64,000 nt of DNA, taken from positions 19,127,139-19,191,138 of the forward strand of contig CM051512.1 in NCBI GenBank assembly GCA_028015205.1, in the 5' to 3' direction. The notes below the pieces were generated by a model, which was not told where the DNA came from, searched no databases, and saw only the letters and a program-made list of their open reading frames with translations. Source of the DNA: Mytilisepta virgata (lineage: Eukaryota; Mollusca; Bivalvia; Mytilida; Mytilidae). Positions 1 through 10,800 of this stretch are shown in pieces. Positions within the stretch are counted from its first letter, which is position 1, and the number at the start of each line of letters is the position of its first letter. Position numbers and translations under genes: made by a program.

Positions 1-1061
1 TGTTAAGAGTATAATTGAAATAAATGTAAAGGAAAATAATGCTAAATATGATCCAGACAAAATTACAGGTTTATTTAATGTTGTTAATCTTCTGTGAAAA
101 AAATTTGCTTTGTGACATTTAAGTTGTCAGCATACAAACAGAAGTGCAAATTTTGTCTGGGTCTCATATTGAAAAAGGGGACTTGAAAACGCATCCAGAC
201 TACTTATAAATATTTAAACATTGAAAAAAAATATACAAAATTCTTGTAGGGAATAAATTTACAGTCAACTTTAGTATTTAATGCTAAATAAATTTATTAC
301 AAAGCACAAAAAGAAAAAACTCACAGAATTCTTTTATAACACATACTAAATCTCAGAAAAAAGTCATTTTAGAAATAAATTGTATTGTAAAAATAAGGAA
401 TACAGATGGTAAACAGGTGGTTTTTGTTTGTTTTAGAAATATTTCTCATGATACCTAATACCTCAAAATAAATATTTTTGTTTGGTTGATATCACTGGTT
501 CATCTTTAGACGAGTAAAAAATTGTCAGAGGAAAATGATCTTTTTAATATTTCTCCAAAAAATATAATCAGTGAAAATAAACACTTTTAATTTTATGATT
601 TCTGGTTAAACTGATAGATTAATTTAGTTAACATATTTTGAATTGGAGAACCAAGTAAAATGGAAAATGTACTTAATACAACTTTACTTTATTATCATAT
701 AAGCATAAACTACTAAGCGTCCCCTGTCATCAGTTCAAAGATTGTTTGATAATCGAAGATTAGATTTAGATTAGAGGGGTTTAACTTTCAGTTGCAGTGA
801 GTTTTTTAAATTAAGGATTTTCTATAATTATATCATTTAATAGATTATTATGTTATATTTTATTATTTTGACAATATTATAATAATAGAAAATGTTTTTC
901 GTCTTTTACGTCTTTGCAAGTAGGACATGTTCGTTAATTTCAAGTAAATGTCCTTTTTCATCTCTCATGTTTAGCAAACATTGCAGTAAAAATAGATTTG
1001 ATATAAAAATTTGTGAAATAACTGGATGCATTTTTAAACCTTCAACATATGTAATTTTCAG
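1..1061 (+). other. Intron tail before the P-loop exon
   Basis: This is AT-rich sequence with no kinesin exon that I can find and no recognisable repeat. It ends with the pyrimidine tract and acceptor at 1060-1061. The exon encoding the motor N-terminus must lie further upstream. Confidence 0.6.
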
Positions 1062-1248
1062 GTTCAGGAAAATCATACACTATGATGGGAACATTCCAAG
1101 AATCGGGCCATGGGATCATTCCTCGACTGTGTAATGCTCTGTTTTCTCAAATAGACCAATGTGATGAAGAAGGCTTAGCCTATAAAGTGGAAGTGTCATA
1201 CATGGAAATATATAATGAAAAAGTGCATGACCTATTAGATCCTAAAGG
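1062..1248 (+). CDS. KIF13: KIF13 exon: P-loop and following motor segment
   Basis: The exon is preceded by TTTTCAG and followed by GTATGT. It enters with one base of a split Gly codon and ends two bases into another Gly codon. It reads GSGKSYTMMG (Walker A of the motor ATPase), then IIPRLCNALFSQIDQ and KVEVSYMEIYNEKVHDLLDP, the canonical kinesin-3 continuation. The frame joins exactly with the next exon at 3231. The ATG at 1082 is internal to the motor and is not a start. Confidence 0.95.
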
Positions 1249-1757
1249 GTATGTTATAAAATTTGAAAATGAAAAAATATGGGGTGTTTGTCAATGAAAC
1301 AACATCCCATAGTACAGACCTGATTTTCTTCTGCTTTAAAGTGGATTTTCGGTTTTGGAAGTTCCGATTTGTCCATTATACTTCCTTTATTTTATATACA
1401 TAGTAAAATGGTCGCCGAATTATCATTTCTGCTCATTTTACATGGTTGTCAAAATCCGGTCTGATAGTATTGAACAAGGGAAACCATTCTTTAAACTAGA
1501 GGTCATTATGTGGACTTCCACAGGGAGCAACTGCCCCAACCACAAGTACTAAATGGTGTCAAAAATTTTTCATAATTGCTTATTATTCTTATTTAGTAAT
1601 TTTGCCATTTGACAACTCTTTAAAATTTAAAAATGGCCATGTGCCTCTTCTGTATTGAAACATATAATTGTCTGAAGAATCTGTTACTGGAAGGAATTAT
1701 TTTTATAAATCATGTTTTTCACAATAAAATTTTTGTTGATTTTCTAAATGTTGTTTT

Positions 1758-2047
1758 TATACCCCCCCGCAAACAAAGTGTGGGGGTATATAGGAATCAC
1801 CTTGTCTGTCCGTCTGTCTGTCCATCTGTCCGTCTGTCTTTCTGTCTGTCTGTCTGTCCATATATCTTGTAAGCCCAACTCCTCCTAGACCGCTCAATGG
1901 ATTTCAACGAAACTTTACTGAAAGGAAGTACATCATCCAAAGATGTGCATGAAGAAAAATCTTTGCTTTCCGATATCACACAAGGCAGATAATTGGACTT
2001 CAAAGCGTACGGTATCCTTTGTGAGCTTCGCTCACAGTACATCTAGT
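1758..2047 (+). repeat. CTGTC/CCGTC-rich interspersed repeat with a hairpin end
   Basis: The element starts with a short inverted repeat around TATACCCCC...GGGGGTATA, then a CTGTC/CCGTC/CATCTGTC microsatellite (about 1804-1862), then a unique part reading AACTCCTCCTAGACCGCTCA. It ends near GTGAGCTTCGCTCAC. This layout matches an abundant bivalve repeat I recognise from memory. A diverged fragment of its 3' half lies at about 40890-41010. Confidence 0.7.
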
Positions 2048-2719
2048 TGTTGTTGACTTCATTAGGCATGGACACCCAACAATAGTCATAAGTTTTTGTA
2101 AATTCTATTTGATTTCAATCAATCAGTGTTGTACAGCAATCAGTCAATTAAATTTGACTGCTTGTAAAATTACTATTTTATAAAAATGTAAATTAAATAA
2201 GTAATTAGGAAAAAAGAGAAACAGACAGTAGACAAATTTCCTGTGTCAAAGGAACCTGTCATTCCTAATTTCAGAAATTACTAATCAAGGTTGTGTCAGT
2301 TTTTTCACCATTTCAAATCTGTGTCAATTAAAGTTCGTCCCTGTAGACATAGAAAAATTGAAAACGAAAGAAATTCAAATTGATTGAGAAATGTCTTATC
2401 GGGTTATTAACTTATCAATCATGTGATTCGTAATGTTCTATATGTCCGTGGAATTTGTTTAATTCCAATAAAAGAATTTACTAATGTAAGGGAGACAATC
2501 CATCTGGCTTATTAGTGAAAGTTGTCAATTGTTATTGGAAGGAAAGAATTAAAATGTTTGGAAAAAATAGAAAAAACTTGCTATGCATTTTAAAAGGTTT
2601 TGCAAATTGGAGATGAGAAAATTCACAGTCCTGTCTTAAATGAGATGATGTCTCATTTGGGAAATGCTGAATTTACATGAGGAGAAAGATATAATATAAT
2701 ATAATAACAGAAAAAAATT

Positions 2720-3165
2720 GAGTTATCAAGTAAAGTTAAGAAATGCCAAAGGGATATTCGAAGGAGGGGAAAATCGAAAACAACTGATCAACTCCGGAGA
2801 ACAATGAAGACAAGACCAAAACAATACAACACTACACCTAAAAACTAAAAACATATGAACAACGTGGACGCCACCAAAAAACCGGAGGTAGACTCAGGTG
2901 CTCAGGAAGAGTAAGCAGTCTTTGCTTCCTGCAGGACATCCACCATGCTGCCCATGTCAAATCCGGTATGAGGAAGGGCCAACATCAATAGAACAGGTCA
3001 ATTTTCATTTGGGAAATGTTTTTTTCATACCTGTCAGACAAGTCATGATCACGTCCATAAAACTTCAATAAGGATGACTGCAACTTAGGAGCAATATACC
3101 CCTGTTTGAATATCTTTTCTGTCAGGAGCCGGGCTCTGTCCAGGTGGTAGGTCCAAACAGTGATG
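2720..3165 (-). mobile_element. 3' end of a reverse-transcriptase element, truncated
   Basis: Read on the minus strand from about 3165, the fragment encodes HLDRARLLTEKIFKQGY, PKLQSSLLKFYGRDHDL and a few more residues. This is the extreme C-terminus of a reverse-transcriptase protein found in many copies in mussels and cnidarians. It is followed by the element's 3' non-coding tail (GCAGGAAGCAAAGACTGCTT and onwards). There is no upstream RT domain, so this is a dead 5'-truncated copy. Confidence 0.75.
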
Positions 3166-3230
3166 AAGGAAAAAACCATTGCTGTTAATCTTATGACTTA
3201 TACTTAATGATTTGAATTATATAATTTCAG

Positions 3231-3318
3231 AAGTAAACAGAATTTGAAAGTTCGAGAACACAATATATTAGGGCCTTATGTAGATGGCTTATCACAACTT
3301 GCAGTTTCATCATTTAAG
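3231..3318 (+). CDS. KIF13: KIF13 exon: motor segment before switch I
   Basis: This 88-nt exon is bounded by ATTTCAG and GTAAGT. It completes the split Gly codon and reads [20 protein letters not shown] followed by SQLAVSSFK, the conserved KIF13 segment before the switch I helix. It is too short to stand out as an open reading frame and was found by frame continuity with its neighbours. Confidence 0.95.
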
Positions 3319-3892
3319 GTAAGTCCAAATTTATTGTAGAATGAGAAAAAGGATATATGGCAAATCTGAAACAAACTTAGTGTGTGTGATGACATGCTGG
3401 TGCAACTGGTTTCTTGATTTTTTTGTATTACTACAATTTTGTAAAATTTGAAAAGTGATTAGGTATTTCCTACAGTCAACCTGATTCAAACTTTCAGGAA
3501 TAAAATGTACATATTCAATGTCACATTCGTCAGTGATGATGTCATATTTTAGTGCAAAATTTGGTTAATGGAACACACACACATACACAAAAAAAAAAGA
3601 AATTCTGCTCTTGTACAAAATATTGGGCGTAATCCTGAAAAATGACCTGTGATGATGAAATAAATCATAAGTTCTATGATAAGTATTTTATAATTTCAGT
3701 ATATAACCAAAGATATACCATGGCTGATATCACACAAAATATATCTTTATATTATTTTGTTATTACCATATGAAACCTTTTCTATTTTGAATTTCATTAC
3801 TAGAAAGAAAAAGCTGTAATTTATAAATTTTTGAAGAAATGTATATATTGTAAATAAAAAATTGGTAGATTCATAAAATTTTTGTAGAAATC

Positions 3893-4290
3893 TTAAGGAT
3901 GCTCGCTGGCCACGTTTTGGTCTTTTTGTCAGACTTTCGGAATCCTTCAGTTTTATCCATTTCTTAAACATTAAATTTTTTGCCCATCAACCCCCACTTT
4001 TTCTTTTATAATTCTATCATATATACCTTAAAATGGTATTTGACAAAATTTTATGAAATCCTTTTTATTTTTTCATACATTTTTGAGAGACTCAAGTTGC
4101 CAATGGAAAGACAATGAAAAATCCAGAGAAAACCTATTTCCTGCAAATTTCAAGGCTTTATAGCTCTGAAATGAGCACATAAACCTATATTTTTTTCTTG
4201 CTTATTTGTTTACTATTCATATGTTCTCTCAAACTAAAACACCTATTCCAAATCTTATTTATTTCGTATTAGACCAGCGATCATCCTTAA
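3893..4290 (+). mobile_element. TTAA-flanked MITE, copy 1
   Basis: This 398-bp element has TTAA at both ends and terminal inverted repeats of the form GGATGCTCGCTGG...CCAGCGATCATCC. Its internal sequence matches three other copies in the window along its whole length. It has no coding capacity. A TTAA target is known for piggyBac-related elements, so this is plausibly a non-autonomous relative, but the termini are not the usual piggyBac ones. It ends 20 bp upstream of the KIF13 switch-I exon. Confidence 0.85.
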
Positions 4291-4310
4291 GTAAGCTGTT
4301 ATTGTTGTAG

Positions 4311-4445
4311 GATATAGATAATTTGATGAGTGAAGGAAACAAGTCAAGAACCGTAGCTGCTACAAATATGAACAATGAGAGCAGTCGATCTCATGCAGTA
4401 TTCAATATCATTCTCACACAAACGTTAACAGATATCTCTTCAGGG
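4311..4445 (+). CDS. KIF13: KIF13 exon: switch I region, end tandemly amplified
   Basis: This 135-nt, 45-codon, phase 0 exon follows GTTGTAG and is followed by GTATGT. It reads [19 protein letters not shown], then the nucleotide-sensing switch I motif [11 protein letters not shown], then [14 protein letters not shown]. The last codons form beta-strand 6 and the start of loop L10. Joined to the exon at 30871 it gives [20 protein letters not shown], as expected for the family. Its last 57 nt and its donor site are repeated many times just downstream, and a MITE ends 20 bp upstream of its acceptor. The open frame runs past the donor to 5627 because the repeat unit is a multiple of 3; that extension is intron unless distal donors are used. 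Confidence 0.93.
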
Positions 4446-5580
4446 GTATGTATATCACATGTAGTGTTCAATATAATTCTCAAACAAACGTTAACAAATA
4501 TCTCTTCAGGGGTATGTATATCATTTGTAGTGTTCAATATAATTCTCAAACAAATGTTAACAGATATCTCTTCAGGGGTATGTATATCATATGTATTGTT
4601 CAATATCATTCTCAAACAAACGTTAACAGATATCTCTTCAGGGGTATGTATATCACATGTAGTGTTCAATATCATTCTCAAACAAACGTTAACAGATATC
4701 TCTTCAGGGGTATGTATGTCACATGTAGTGTTCAATATCATTCTCAAACAAACGTTAACAGATATCTCTTCAGGGGTATGTATATCATATGTAGTGTTCA
4801 ATATCATTCTCAAACAAACGTTAACAGATATCTCTTCAGGTATATGTATATTACATGTAGTGTTCAATATCATTCTCAAACAAACATTAACAGATATCTC
4901 TTCAGGGATATGTATATCACATGTAGTGTTCAATATCATTCTCAAACAAACGTTAACAGATATCTCTTCAGGGGTATGTATATCACATGTAGTGTTCAAT
5001 ATCATTCTCAAACAAACGTTAACAGATATCTCTTCAGGTATATGTATATTACATGAAGGGTTCTATATAATTCTCACACAAACGTTAACAGATATCTCTT
5101 CAGGGGTATGTATATCATATTATGTAGTGTTCAATATCATTCTCAAACAAATGTTAACAGATATCTCTTCAGGGGTATGTATATCACATGTAGTGTTCAA
5201 TATAATTCTCACACAAACGTTAACAGATATCTCTTCAGGGGTATGTATATCACATGTAGTGTTCAATATTATTCTCAAACAAACATTAACAGATATCTCT
5301 TCAGGGGTATGTATATCACATGTAGTGTTCAATATCATTCTCAAACAAATGTTAACAGATATCTCTTCAGGTGTATGTATATTACATGAAGGGTTCTATA
5401 TAATTCTCACAAAAACGTTAACAGATATCTCTTCAGGGGTATGTATATCACATGTAGTGTTCTATATCATTCTTACAAAGACATTAACAGATATCTTGTG
5501 GGGTATGTATATCACATTTACTGTTTTACATCATTCTCACACAGAAATTAACAGATATTTTCAGGAGTATTGTATATCAA
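4389..5580 (+). repeat. 66-bp minisatellite made of exon end plus 5' splice site
   Basis: About 18 tandem units lie on a 66-bp period (one 69-bp step between the units ending near 5091 and 5160). Each unit aligns to the last 57 nt of the switch-I exon (codons for SHAVF...DISSG) plus the first 9 nt of the intron (GTATGTATA). The first unit is the exon itself. Sixteen units are near-identical and the last two are degraded. Most keep TCAGGGGTATGT. The unit near 4893 has lost the GT, and a few read CAGGTATATGT or CAGGTGTATGT. The array stays open in the kinesin frame to 5627. Confidence 0.95.
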
Positions 5581-6060
5581 ACAGAATGATCTTTAGTATT
5601 TCCAAACATGAACAAATATTGTATTAGGGGTAATAGTTCAATATCCTGCTTGGTTCAATATTATTCCACATAGATGGTAATAGATCTCTTCCTGGATATT
5701 CATTTTAATACAGACATTAACAGATACCTAATTAGTGTATATATATTATATATGCAGTGTCCAATATCAGATATTAAGAAATATCTTATTAGGGGTAATA
5801 GATCTTGTGCCTGGTTCAGTATCATTCTCACAAGCACAATAATAGATATCTCTTCTGGGTGTATGTAAATCACAATGTTCAATATCATTTACACTCAGAC
5901 ATTAATAGATATCTCAACAGGGTATGATATCTTAGAATTAATCAATCTCATGCTTGATTTCAAAATTATTTCACAGTCATTAACAGATATATCCCAAGGG
6001 TTATGTAAATCTGATGTTAATTTATCATTCTTACAGATGTTGGCAGATCTGAAGGGGTTA
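5581..6060 (+). repeat. Decayed distal units of the 66-bp array
   Basis: Recognisable remnants of the same unit continue past the regular array, for example GACATTAACAGATACC near 5714, AATAGATATCTCTTCTGGG near 5843, ACATTAATAGATATCTCAAC near 5900 and CATTAACAGATATATCCCAA near 5978. Spacing and sequence become irregular with distance from the exon. This suggests an older edge and newer amplification next to the exon. Confidence 0.8.
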
Positions 6061-6964
6061 TTTAAAATTCATATTATATATTGTATGTAAAACATAGGTT
6101 TTAGACAAGATACTGGTATCAAAATTCAAGATTGTTGAAGTTATATGTTTAGAAATTTTGCTAAACTCATCCAAAAAAAGCTCAACAGTATTGACATGAT
6201 ATTGAGAAGATAAGTTAAACACTGCACTTACTATGACTGTTTGAAAACAAAACATTGTCATCCCATGTAAAATGTAAAGCTTAAATTACTGTCAAATCAA
6301 CCAAAGAGGTATAAAAATTCATTGTTATAGACATTTATTTATTCATCACATGATACATGTCGTTCACTGAAGCTATATTTTATATAGTGGATATGGCAGG
6401 GTGGTCTAGGGTGCCGGACATACATTTAGTGCTAGGAAAAAAATTGGATATCATCTCGGTGTGAATTGGAGACCTGCCGAGCACAGACAAAAAATTGACA
6501 GTATTAAAAAATTAATTTAACAGTGTTGGGTTTATGTTCAGATGTATATTAATATTAAGTACTAGCCTACATCTCTGATACTTCTTCGGAAATCCAGTAG
6601 GCAGATACATTTTGTGGTTGTCACAGTAGTTAGACGCTTATATATACACTTTGAACATCACAGATCTAGTGATATGCATTTATTTACAGTCCTTCATACA
6701 TTTCATATACAGAAAAGTTGTTATCTACTATTTTATGATGTAAACGTTATGCTCATTGTGTGTCACTTCTTAAAATATTTGAATTCAAAAATAGCTTTGA
6801 ATTTCCAAACATATTTTGAATTCAGAAGTTAAATACATAAAATTTCATTATTGCAGTAATAAAGTACAATTAAAAAAAAATGAATTGAAAAATGAAACGA
6901 ATGAAGAATTAATACTATATGATATGGAATCAATAAATAAATTTCGAATTTAATACAATTTATG

Positions 6965-7480
6965 AGTAGCAATATACCAGCATCGCCTGCATATGGCGTC
7001 TACGTTTCTCAGCTTATCTGATTTTCAAGGGCATGCGTGAGGTACCCTGACTTTCGACAAAGAGGATTACTGCTGTCACAAAAGCTTCTTAACCAGGGTT
7101 TTTTTAGGGATAAGTTGATGTCATCACTTAGGAAATTTTACGGTCATCATCACGAATTGATTGAACATTACAGTGCCCAATATCTAAGATGATGTTGGAC
7201 CTGTTCCCAGTGTCGTAACCTTTCATTTGCCTCACCGATTTGTGACTTCCCAAGGATTGACTTTGTTGAACTTCACGACGGGTGCTGTATACGGAGCAGG
7301 AACTGCTTACCCTTCTGAAGCACCTGGATTCACTCCTGGTTTTTATAGGAGTTCGTGTTGTTCCTTGTTTTCTAGTTTTATGTGTTTATTTGTTGTGCTT
7401 GTGGTTGTTCATTTGTCTTCCCGGGTTTGTCTGTCCGATGGATTACGTTTTTTTGATTGCTTCTTAGGTATATTTGTCCT
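6965..7480 (+). mobile_element. 3' end of a reverse-transcriptase element, truncated and broken
   Basis: The plus strand encodes SNIPASPAYGVYVSQLI, then an in-frame TGA stop, then FSRACVRYPDFRQRGL and LSSLRKFYGHHHEL-like sequence ending at a stop near 7190. The element's 3' tail follows (GGAGCAGGAACTGCTTACCC onwards). It belongs to the same family as 2720-3165 but lies in the opposite orientation. It interrupts an AT-rich repeat with the phrase AATTTAGTACAATAT, which continues at 7530-7690. Confidence 0.75.
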
Positions 7481-7805
7481 TTTTATGAAAATAATTACAT
7501 AAATACAATATAAGACAGAATAAATAAATTTATTTAGAATTTAGTACAATATATGAAAAAAAATGAATTTATAATAAATACAATATAAGAATGTCCATAA
7601 ATAAATAAATAAATCAATAAGAATTTAGTACAATATAAGAAAGGGAATAAATAAATAGATAGGTTAATAATTTAGTACAATATAGAAAAATATAATAAAA
7701 AGTCAATACATATATTTATAAATGTATGCATGAATTTAAATAAAAATGGAGTTACGTAGAAAACTTTATATGGTGACTAGGTACAGTCAATAAACATTTA
7801 AAAAT
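7481..7805. repeat. AT-rich degenerate repeat, 3' flank of the LRR-mucin gene
   Basis: The phrase AATTTAGTACAATAT recurs about three times with AATAAATAAATA tracts between. On the minus strand this is the presumed 3' UTR of the LRR-mucin gene. A reverse-strand AATAAA (TTTATT at 7529-7534) is a candidate polyadenylation signal. No gene is seen here. Confidence 0.45.
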
Positions 7806-10800
7806 TTAGAAGTAGAGTGATTTTCTGTCATCTGTAAATTTGTGTGTAAAAATAGGTTTAGCTGGACCCAGAGGATCCTTGTCTAGACCATGATAATATT
7901 TCCACATATTTTTATGGAATTTTATCAAAGCTTGGTCTTCCTCATATCTTCTGTTGAGTCTTTTGCGAACAATAGTTACAATGAAAATTATAAGAGCTAA
8001 TACAAGTATAATAATAATTGGTAACCCAATTTTAAGAAAATTGTCATCAGAATTATTTTTATTTCGAGACTGTTCAGATTTTGAATTTGACGTGGTTGTT
8101 GTTGGTGGGTTTTTTGGTGAAATTGTTCTGAAAACAGAATTTTTAATTACATTTTGGGTTGATAATTTTTGTGTGCTCTTTTGAGTAGCTTTTATATGGC
8201 CTACAGTAGAACTATATGGTGTTATTTTGTTTTGTTTGGTAGATTTTATGATGGTCTTGTTGACGGTTTGTGTGAATATTGTATTTCTTAAGCTAAAAGG
8301 TGATGTTAATTTTTGTAAGATCCTAGTTGTGGGTGTGCTGTTTTCTGTTGAATTTGACTCTTGGTTGACTGATGCCAATGTTTGAGCAGAGCTTGTGGTT
8401 GGTAAGTTTTCAGTCGAAATAGATATTTGGCTGTCTGATGCCTTGGTTAGAATAGGGTTTGTATTTGGTAAGTTTCCAGTTGTAGTAGATATTTGGCTGA
8501 CTGATGTCTTGGTTAGAATGGGTTTTGTGCTTGGTAGGTTTCCAGTTGAAGTAGATATTTGGCTGACTGATGCCTTGGTTAGAATGGGTTTTGTGCTTGG
8601 TAGGTTTCCAGTTGAAGTAGATATTTGGCTGACTGATGTCTTGGTTAGAATGGGTTTTGTGCTTGGTAGGTTTCCAGTTGAAGTAGATATTTGGCTGACT
8701 GATGTCTTGGTTAGAATGGGTTTTGTACTTGGTAGGTTTCCAGTTGAAGTAGATATTTGGCTGACTGATGTCTTGGTTAGAATGGGTTTTGTACTTGGTA
8801 GGTTTTCAGTTATAGTAGATATTTGGCTGACTGATGTCTTGGTTAGAATAGGTTTTATGCTTTGTAGGTTTCCTCTTGTAGTAGACATTTTGCTGACAGA
8901 TGTTTTGGTTTGAGAAGATTTTTTGCTTGGACTATGTCCAGTTTGAGTTGTTGTATCCAGTTTATGTGATTTGGGTGTGATTATACCAAGGTAGTGTTCA
9001 CCTGATGTAGTTATACCCAGATTATGGTCAGTTAGTGTAGTTGTATCCAGATTATTAGAAGTTGAAGTTATAACTAAACTATGTCCTGTTGGTGAGGTAT
9101 TACCTAATATAAGTTCAGTTGGTGTTACTGTATCCTGGTTATTTTTTTTGTGTGTAGTTTTATGCAAATTATGTTCATTTGGTGAAGTTGTATCCAGATC
9201 AGGTGCTGATGATGTAATACCCAGATTGTATTCAGTTTGTGATGTTGTTCCCAGGTAATGATCATTTGGTGTTATGCCCATATTGTGTTCATTTGTTCTA
9301 GTTTTATCTAGATTATGGCCAGTTGGTGAAGTCATATCCAGATTATGTTCATTTAGTATAGTTGTAATCATATTAAGTTCAGTTAGAGTTGTAATCTGAG
9401 TGTAATTAGACAGTGTTCTGGTACTTTTATTGTGTTCCATTAGTGAATTTGTACTTTGTTTATTCAGCATTTTAGTACCAAGATTATGTTCCTCTGATGG
9501 TGTTGTAACAAGATAATGTTCAGATGGTATTGTACGCATGTTATGTTCAGTTGGTGTTTTTGTGACCAGGTTATGTTCAGTTGGAGTTGTTGTACCTAGA
9601 TTATGTTCATTTGGAGGTGTTGTAACCATATTATGTTCCTTTGGTGTTGTACTCAGATAATGTACAGTTGGTGTTGTTGTACCCAGATTATGTTCAGTTG
9701 GTGTTGTATTCAGAGTATGTTCAGTTGGTGTTTTTGTACCCAGGTTATGTTCAGTTGGAGTTGTTGTACCTAGATTATGTTCATTTGGAGGTGTTGTAAC
9801 CAGATTATGTTCCTTTGTTGTTGTACCTAGATTATGTACAGTTGGTGTTGTTGTACCCAGATTATGTTCAGGGGATGTTGTTGTACTTAGATAATGTTCA
9901 TTTGGAGGTGTTGTAACCAGATTATGTTCCTTTGGTGTTGTACCTAGATTATGTACAGTTGGTGTTGTACCTAGATTATGTACAGTTGATGTTGTTGTAC
10001 CCAGATTATGTTCAGTTGTTTCTGTGATACGTAGATTATGTTCAGTTGGTGTTGTACCTAGATTATGTTGATTTGATGTACCCGGATTATGTACACTTGG
10101 TGTTGTTGTACTCATATAATGTACAGTTGTTGCTGTTGTACTGAGATTATGTTCAGTTGTTTCTGTGGTACCTAGATTATGTTCAGTTGGTGTTGGTGTA
10201 CCCAGATTATGTTCAGTTGCTGTTGTACCCAGATTATGTTCAGTTGTTTCTGTGGTACTTAGATTATGTTCAGTTGGTGTTGTATCCAGGTTATGTTCAG
10301 TTGGTGTTGTATCCAGATTATTTTCACTTGTTGTTGTACCTAGATTATGTTCAGTTGTTGCTGTTGTACCCAGATTATGTTTAGTTGTTTCTGTGGTACC
10401 CATATTATGTTCAGTTGTTTCTGTGGTACCCAGATTATGTTCAGTTGCTATTGTACCCAGGTTATGTTCAGTTGTTTCTGTGGTACTTAGATTATGTTCA
10501 GTTGGTGTTGTATCCAGATTATGTTCAGTTGGTGTTGTACCCAGATTATGTACACTTGGTGTTGTTGTACCCAGATAATGTACAGTTGTTGCTGTTGTAC
10601 CCAGATTATATTCAGTTGTTTCTGTGGTACCTAGAATATGTTCAGTTGCTGTTGTACCTAGATTATGTTCAGTTGCTGTTGTACCTAGATTATGTACAGT
10701 TGGTACTGTTGTACCCAGATAATGTTCATTTGGAGGTGTTGTAACCAGATTATGTTCCTTTGGCATTGTACCTAAATTTTGTACAGTTAGTGTCGGAGTA

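Noticed and set aside
4391..5344. Minus-strand and second plus-frame repeats ([40 protein letters not shown])
   Set aside because: They are other frames of the 66-bp exon-derived array. The unit's period keeps all these frames open.
4323..5627. A 434-codon plus frame read as a stand-alone repeat protein
   Set aside because: Its first codons are the KIF13 switch-I exon, and the rest is intron downstream of a good donor. I report it as a possible alternative-donor product, not as a gene.
8395..9000. CRISPR-like array because of regular 66-bp repeats
   Set aside because: The repeats are contiguous coding units without unique spacers, in a eukaryotic gene.
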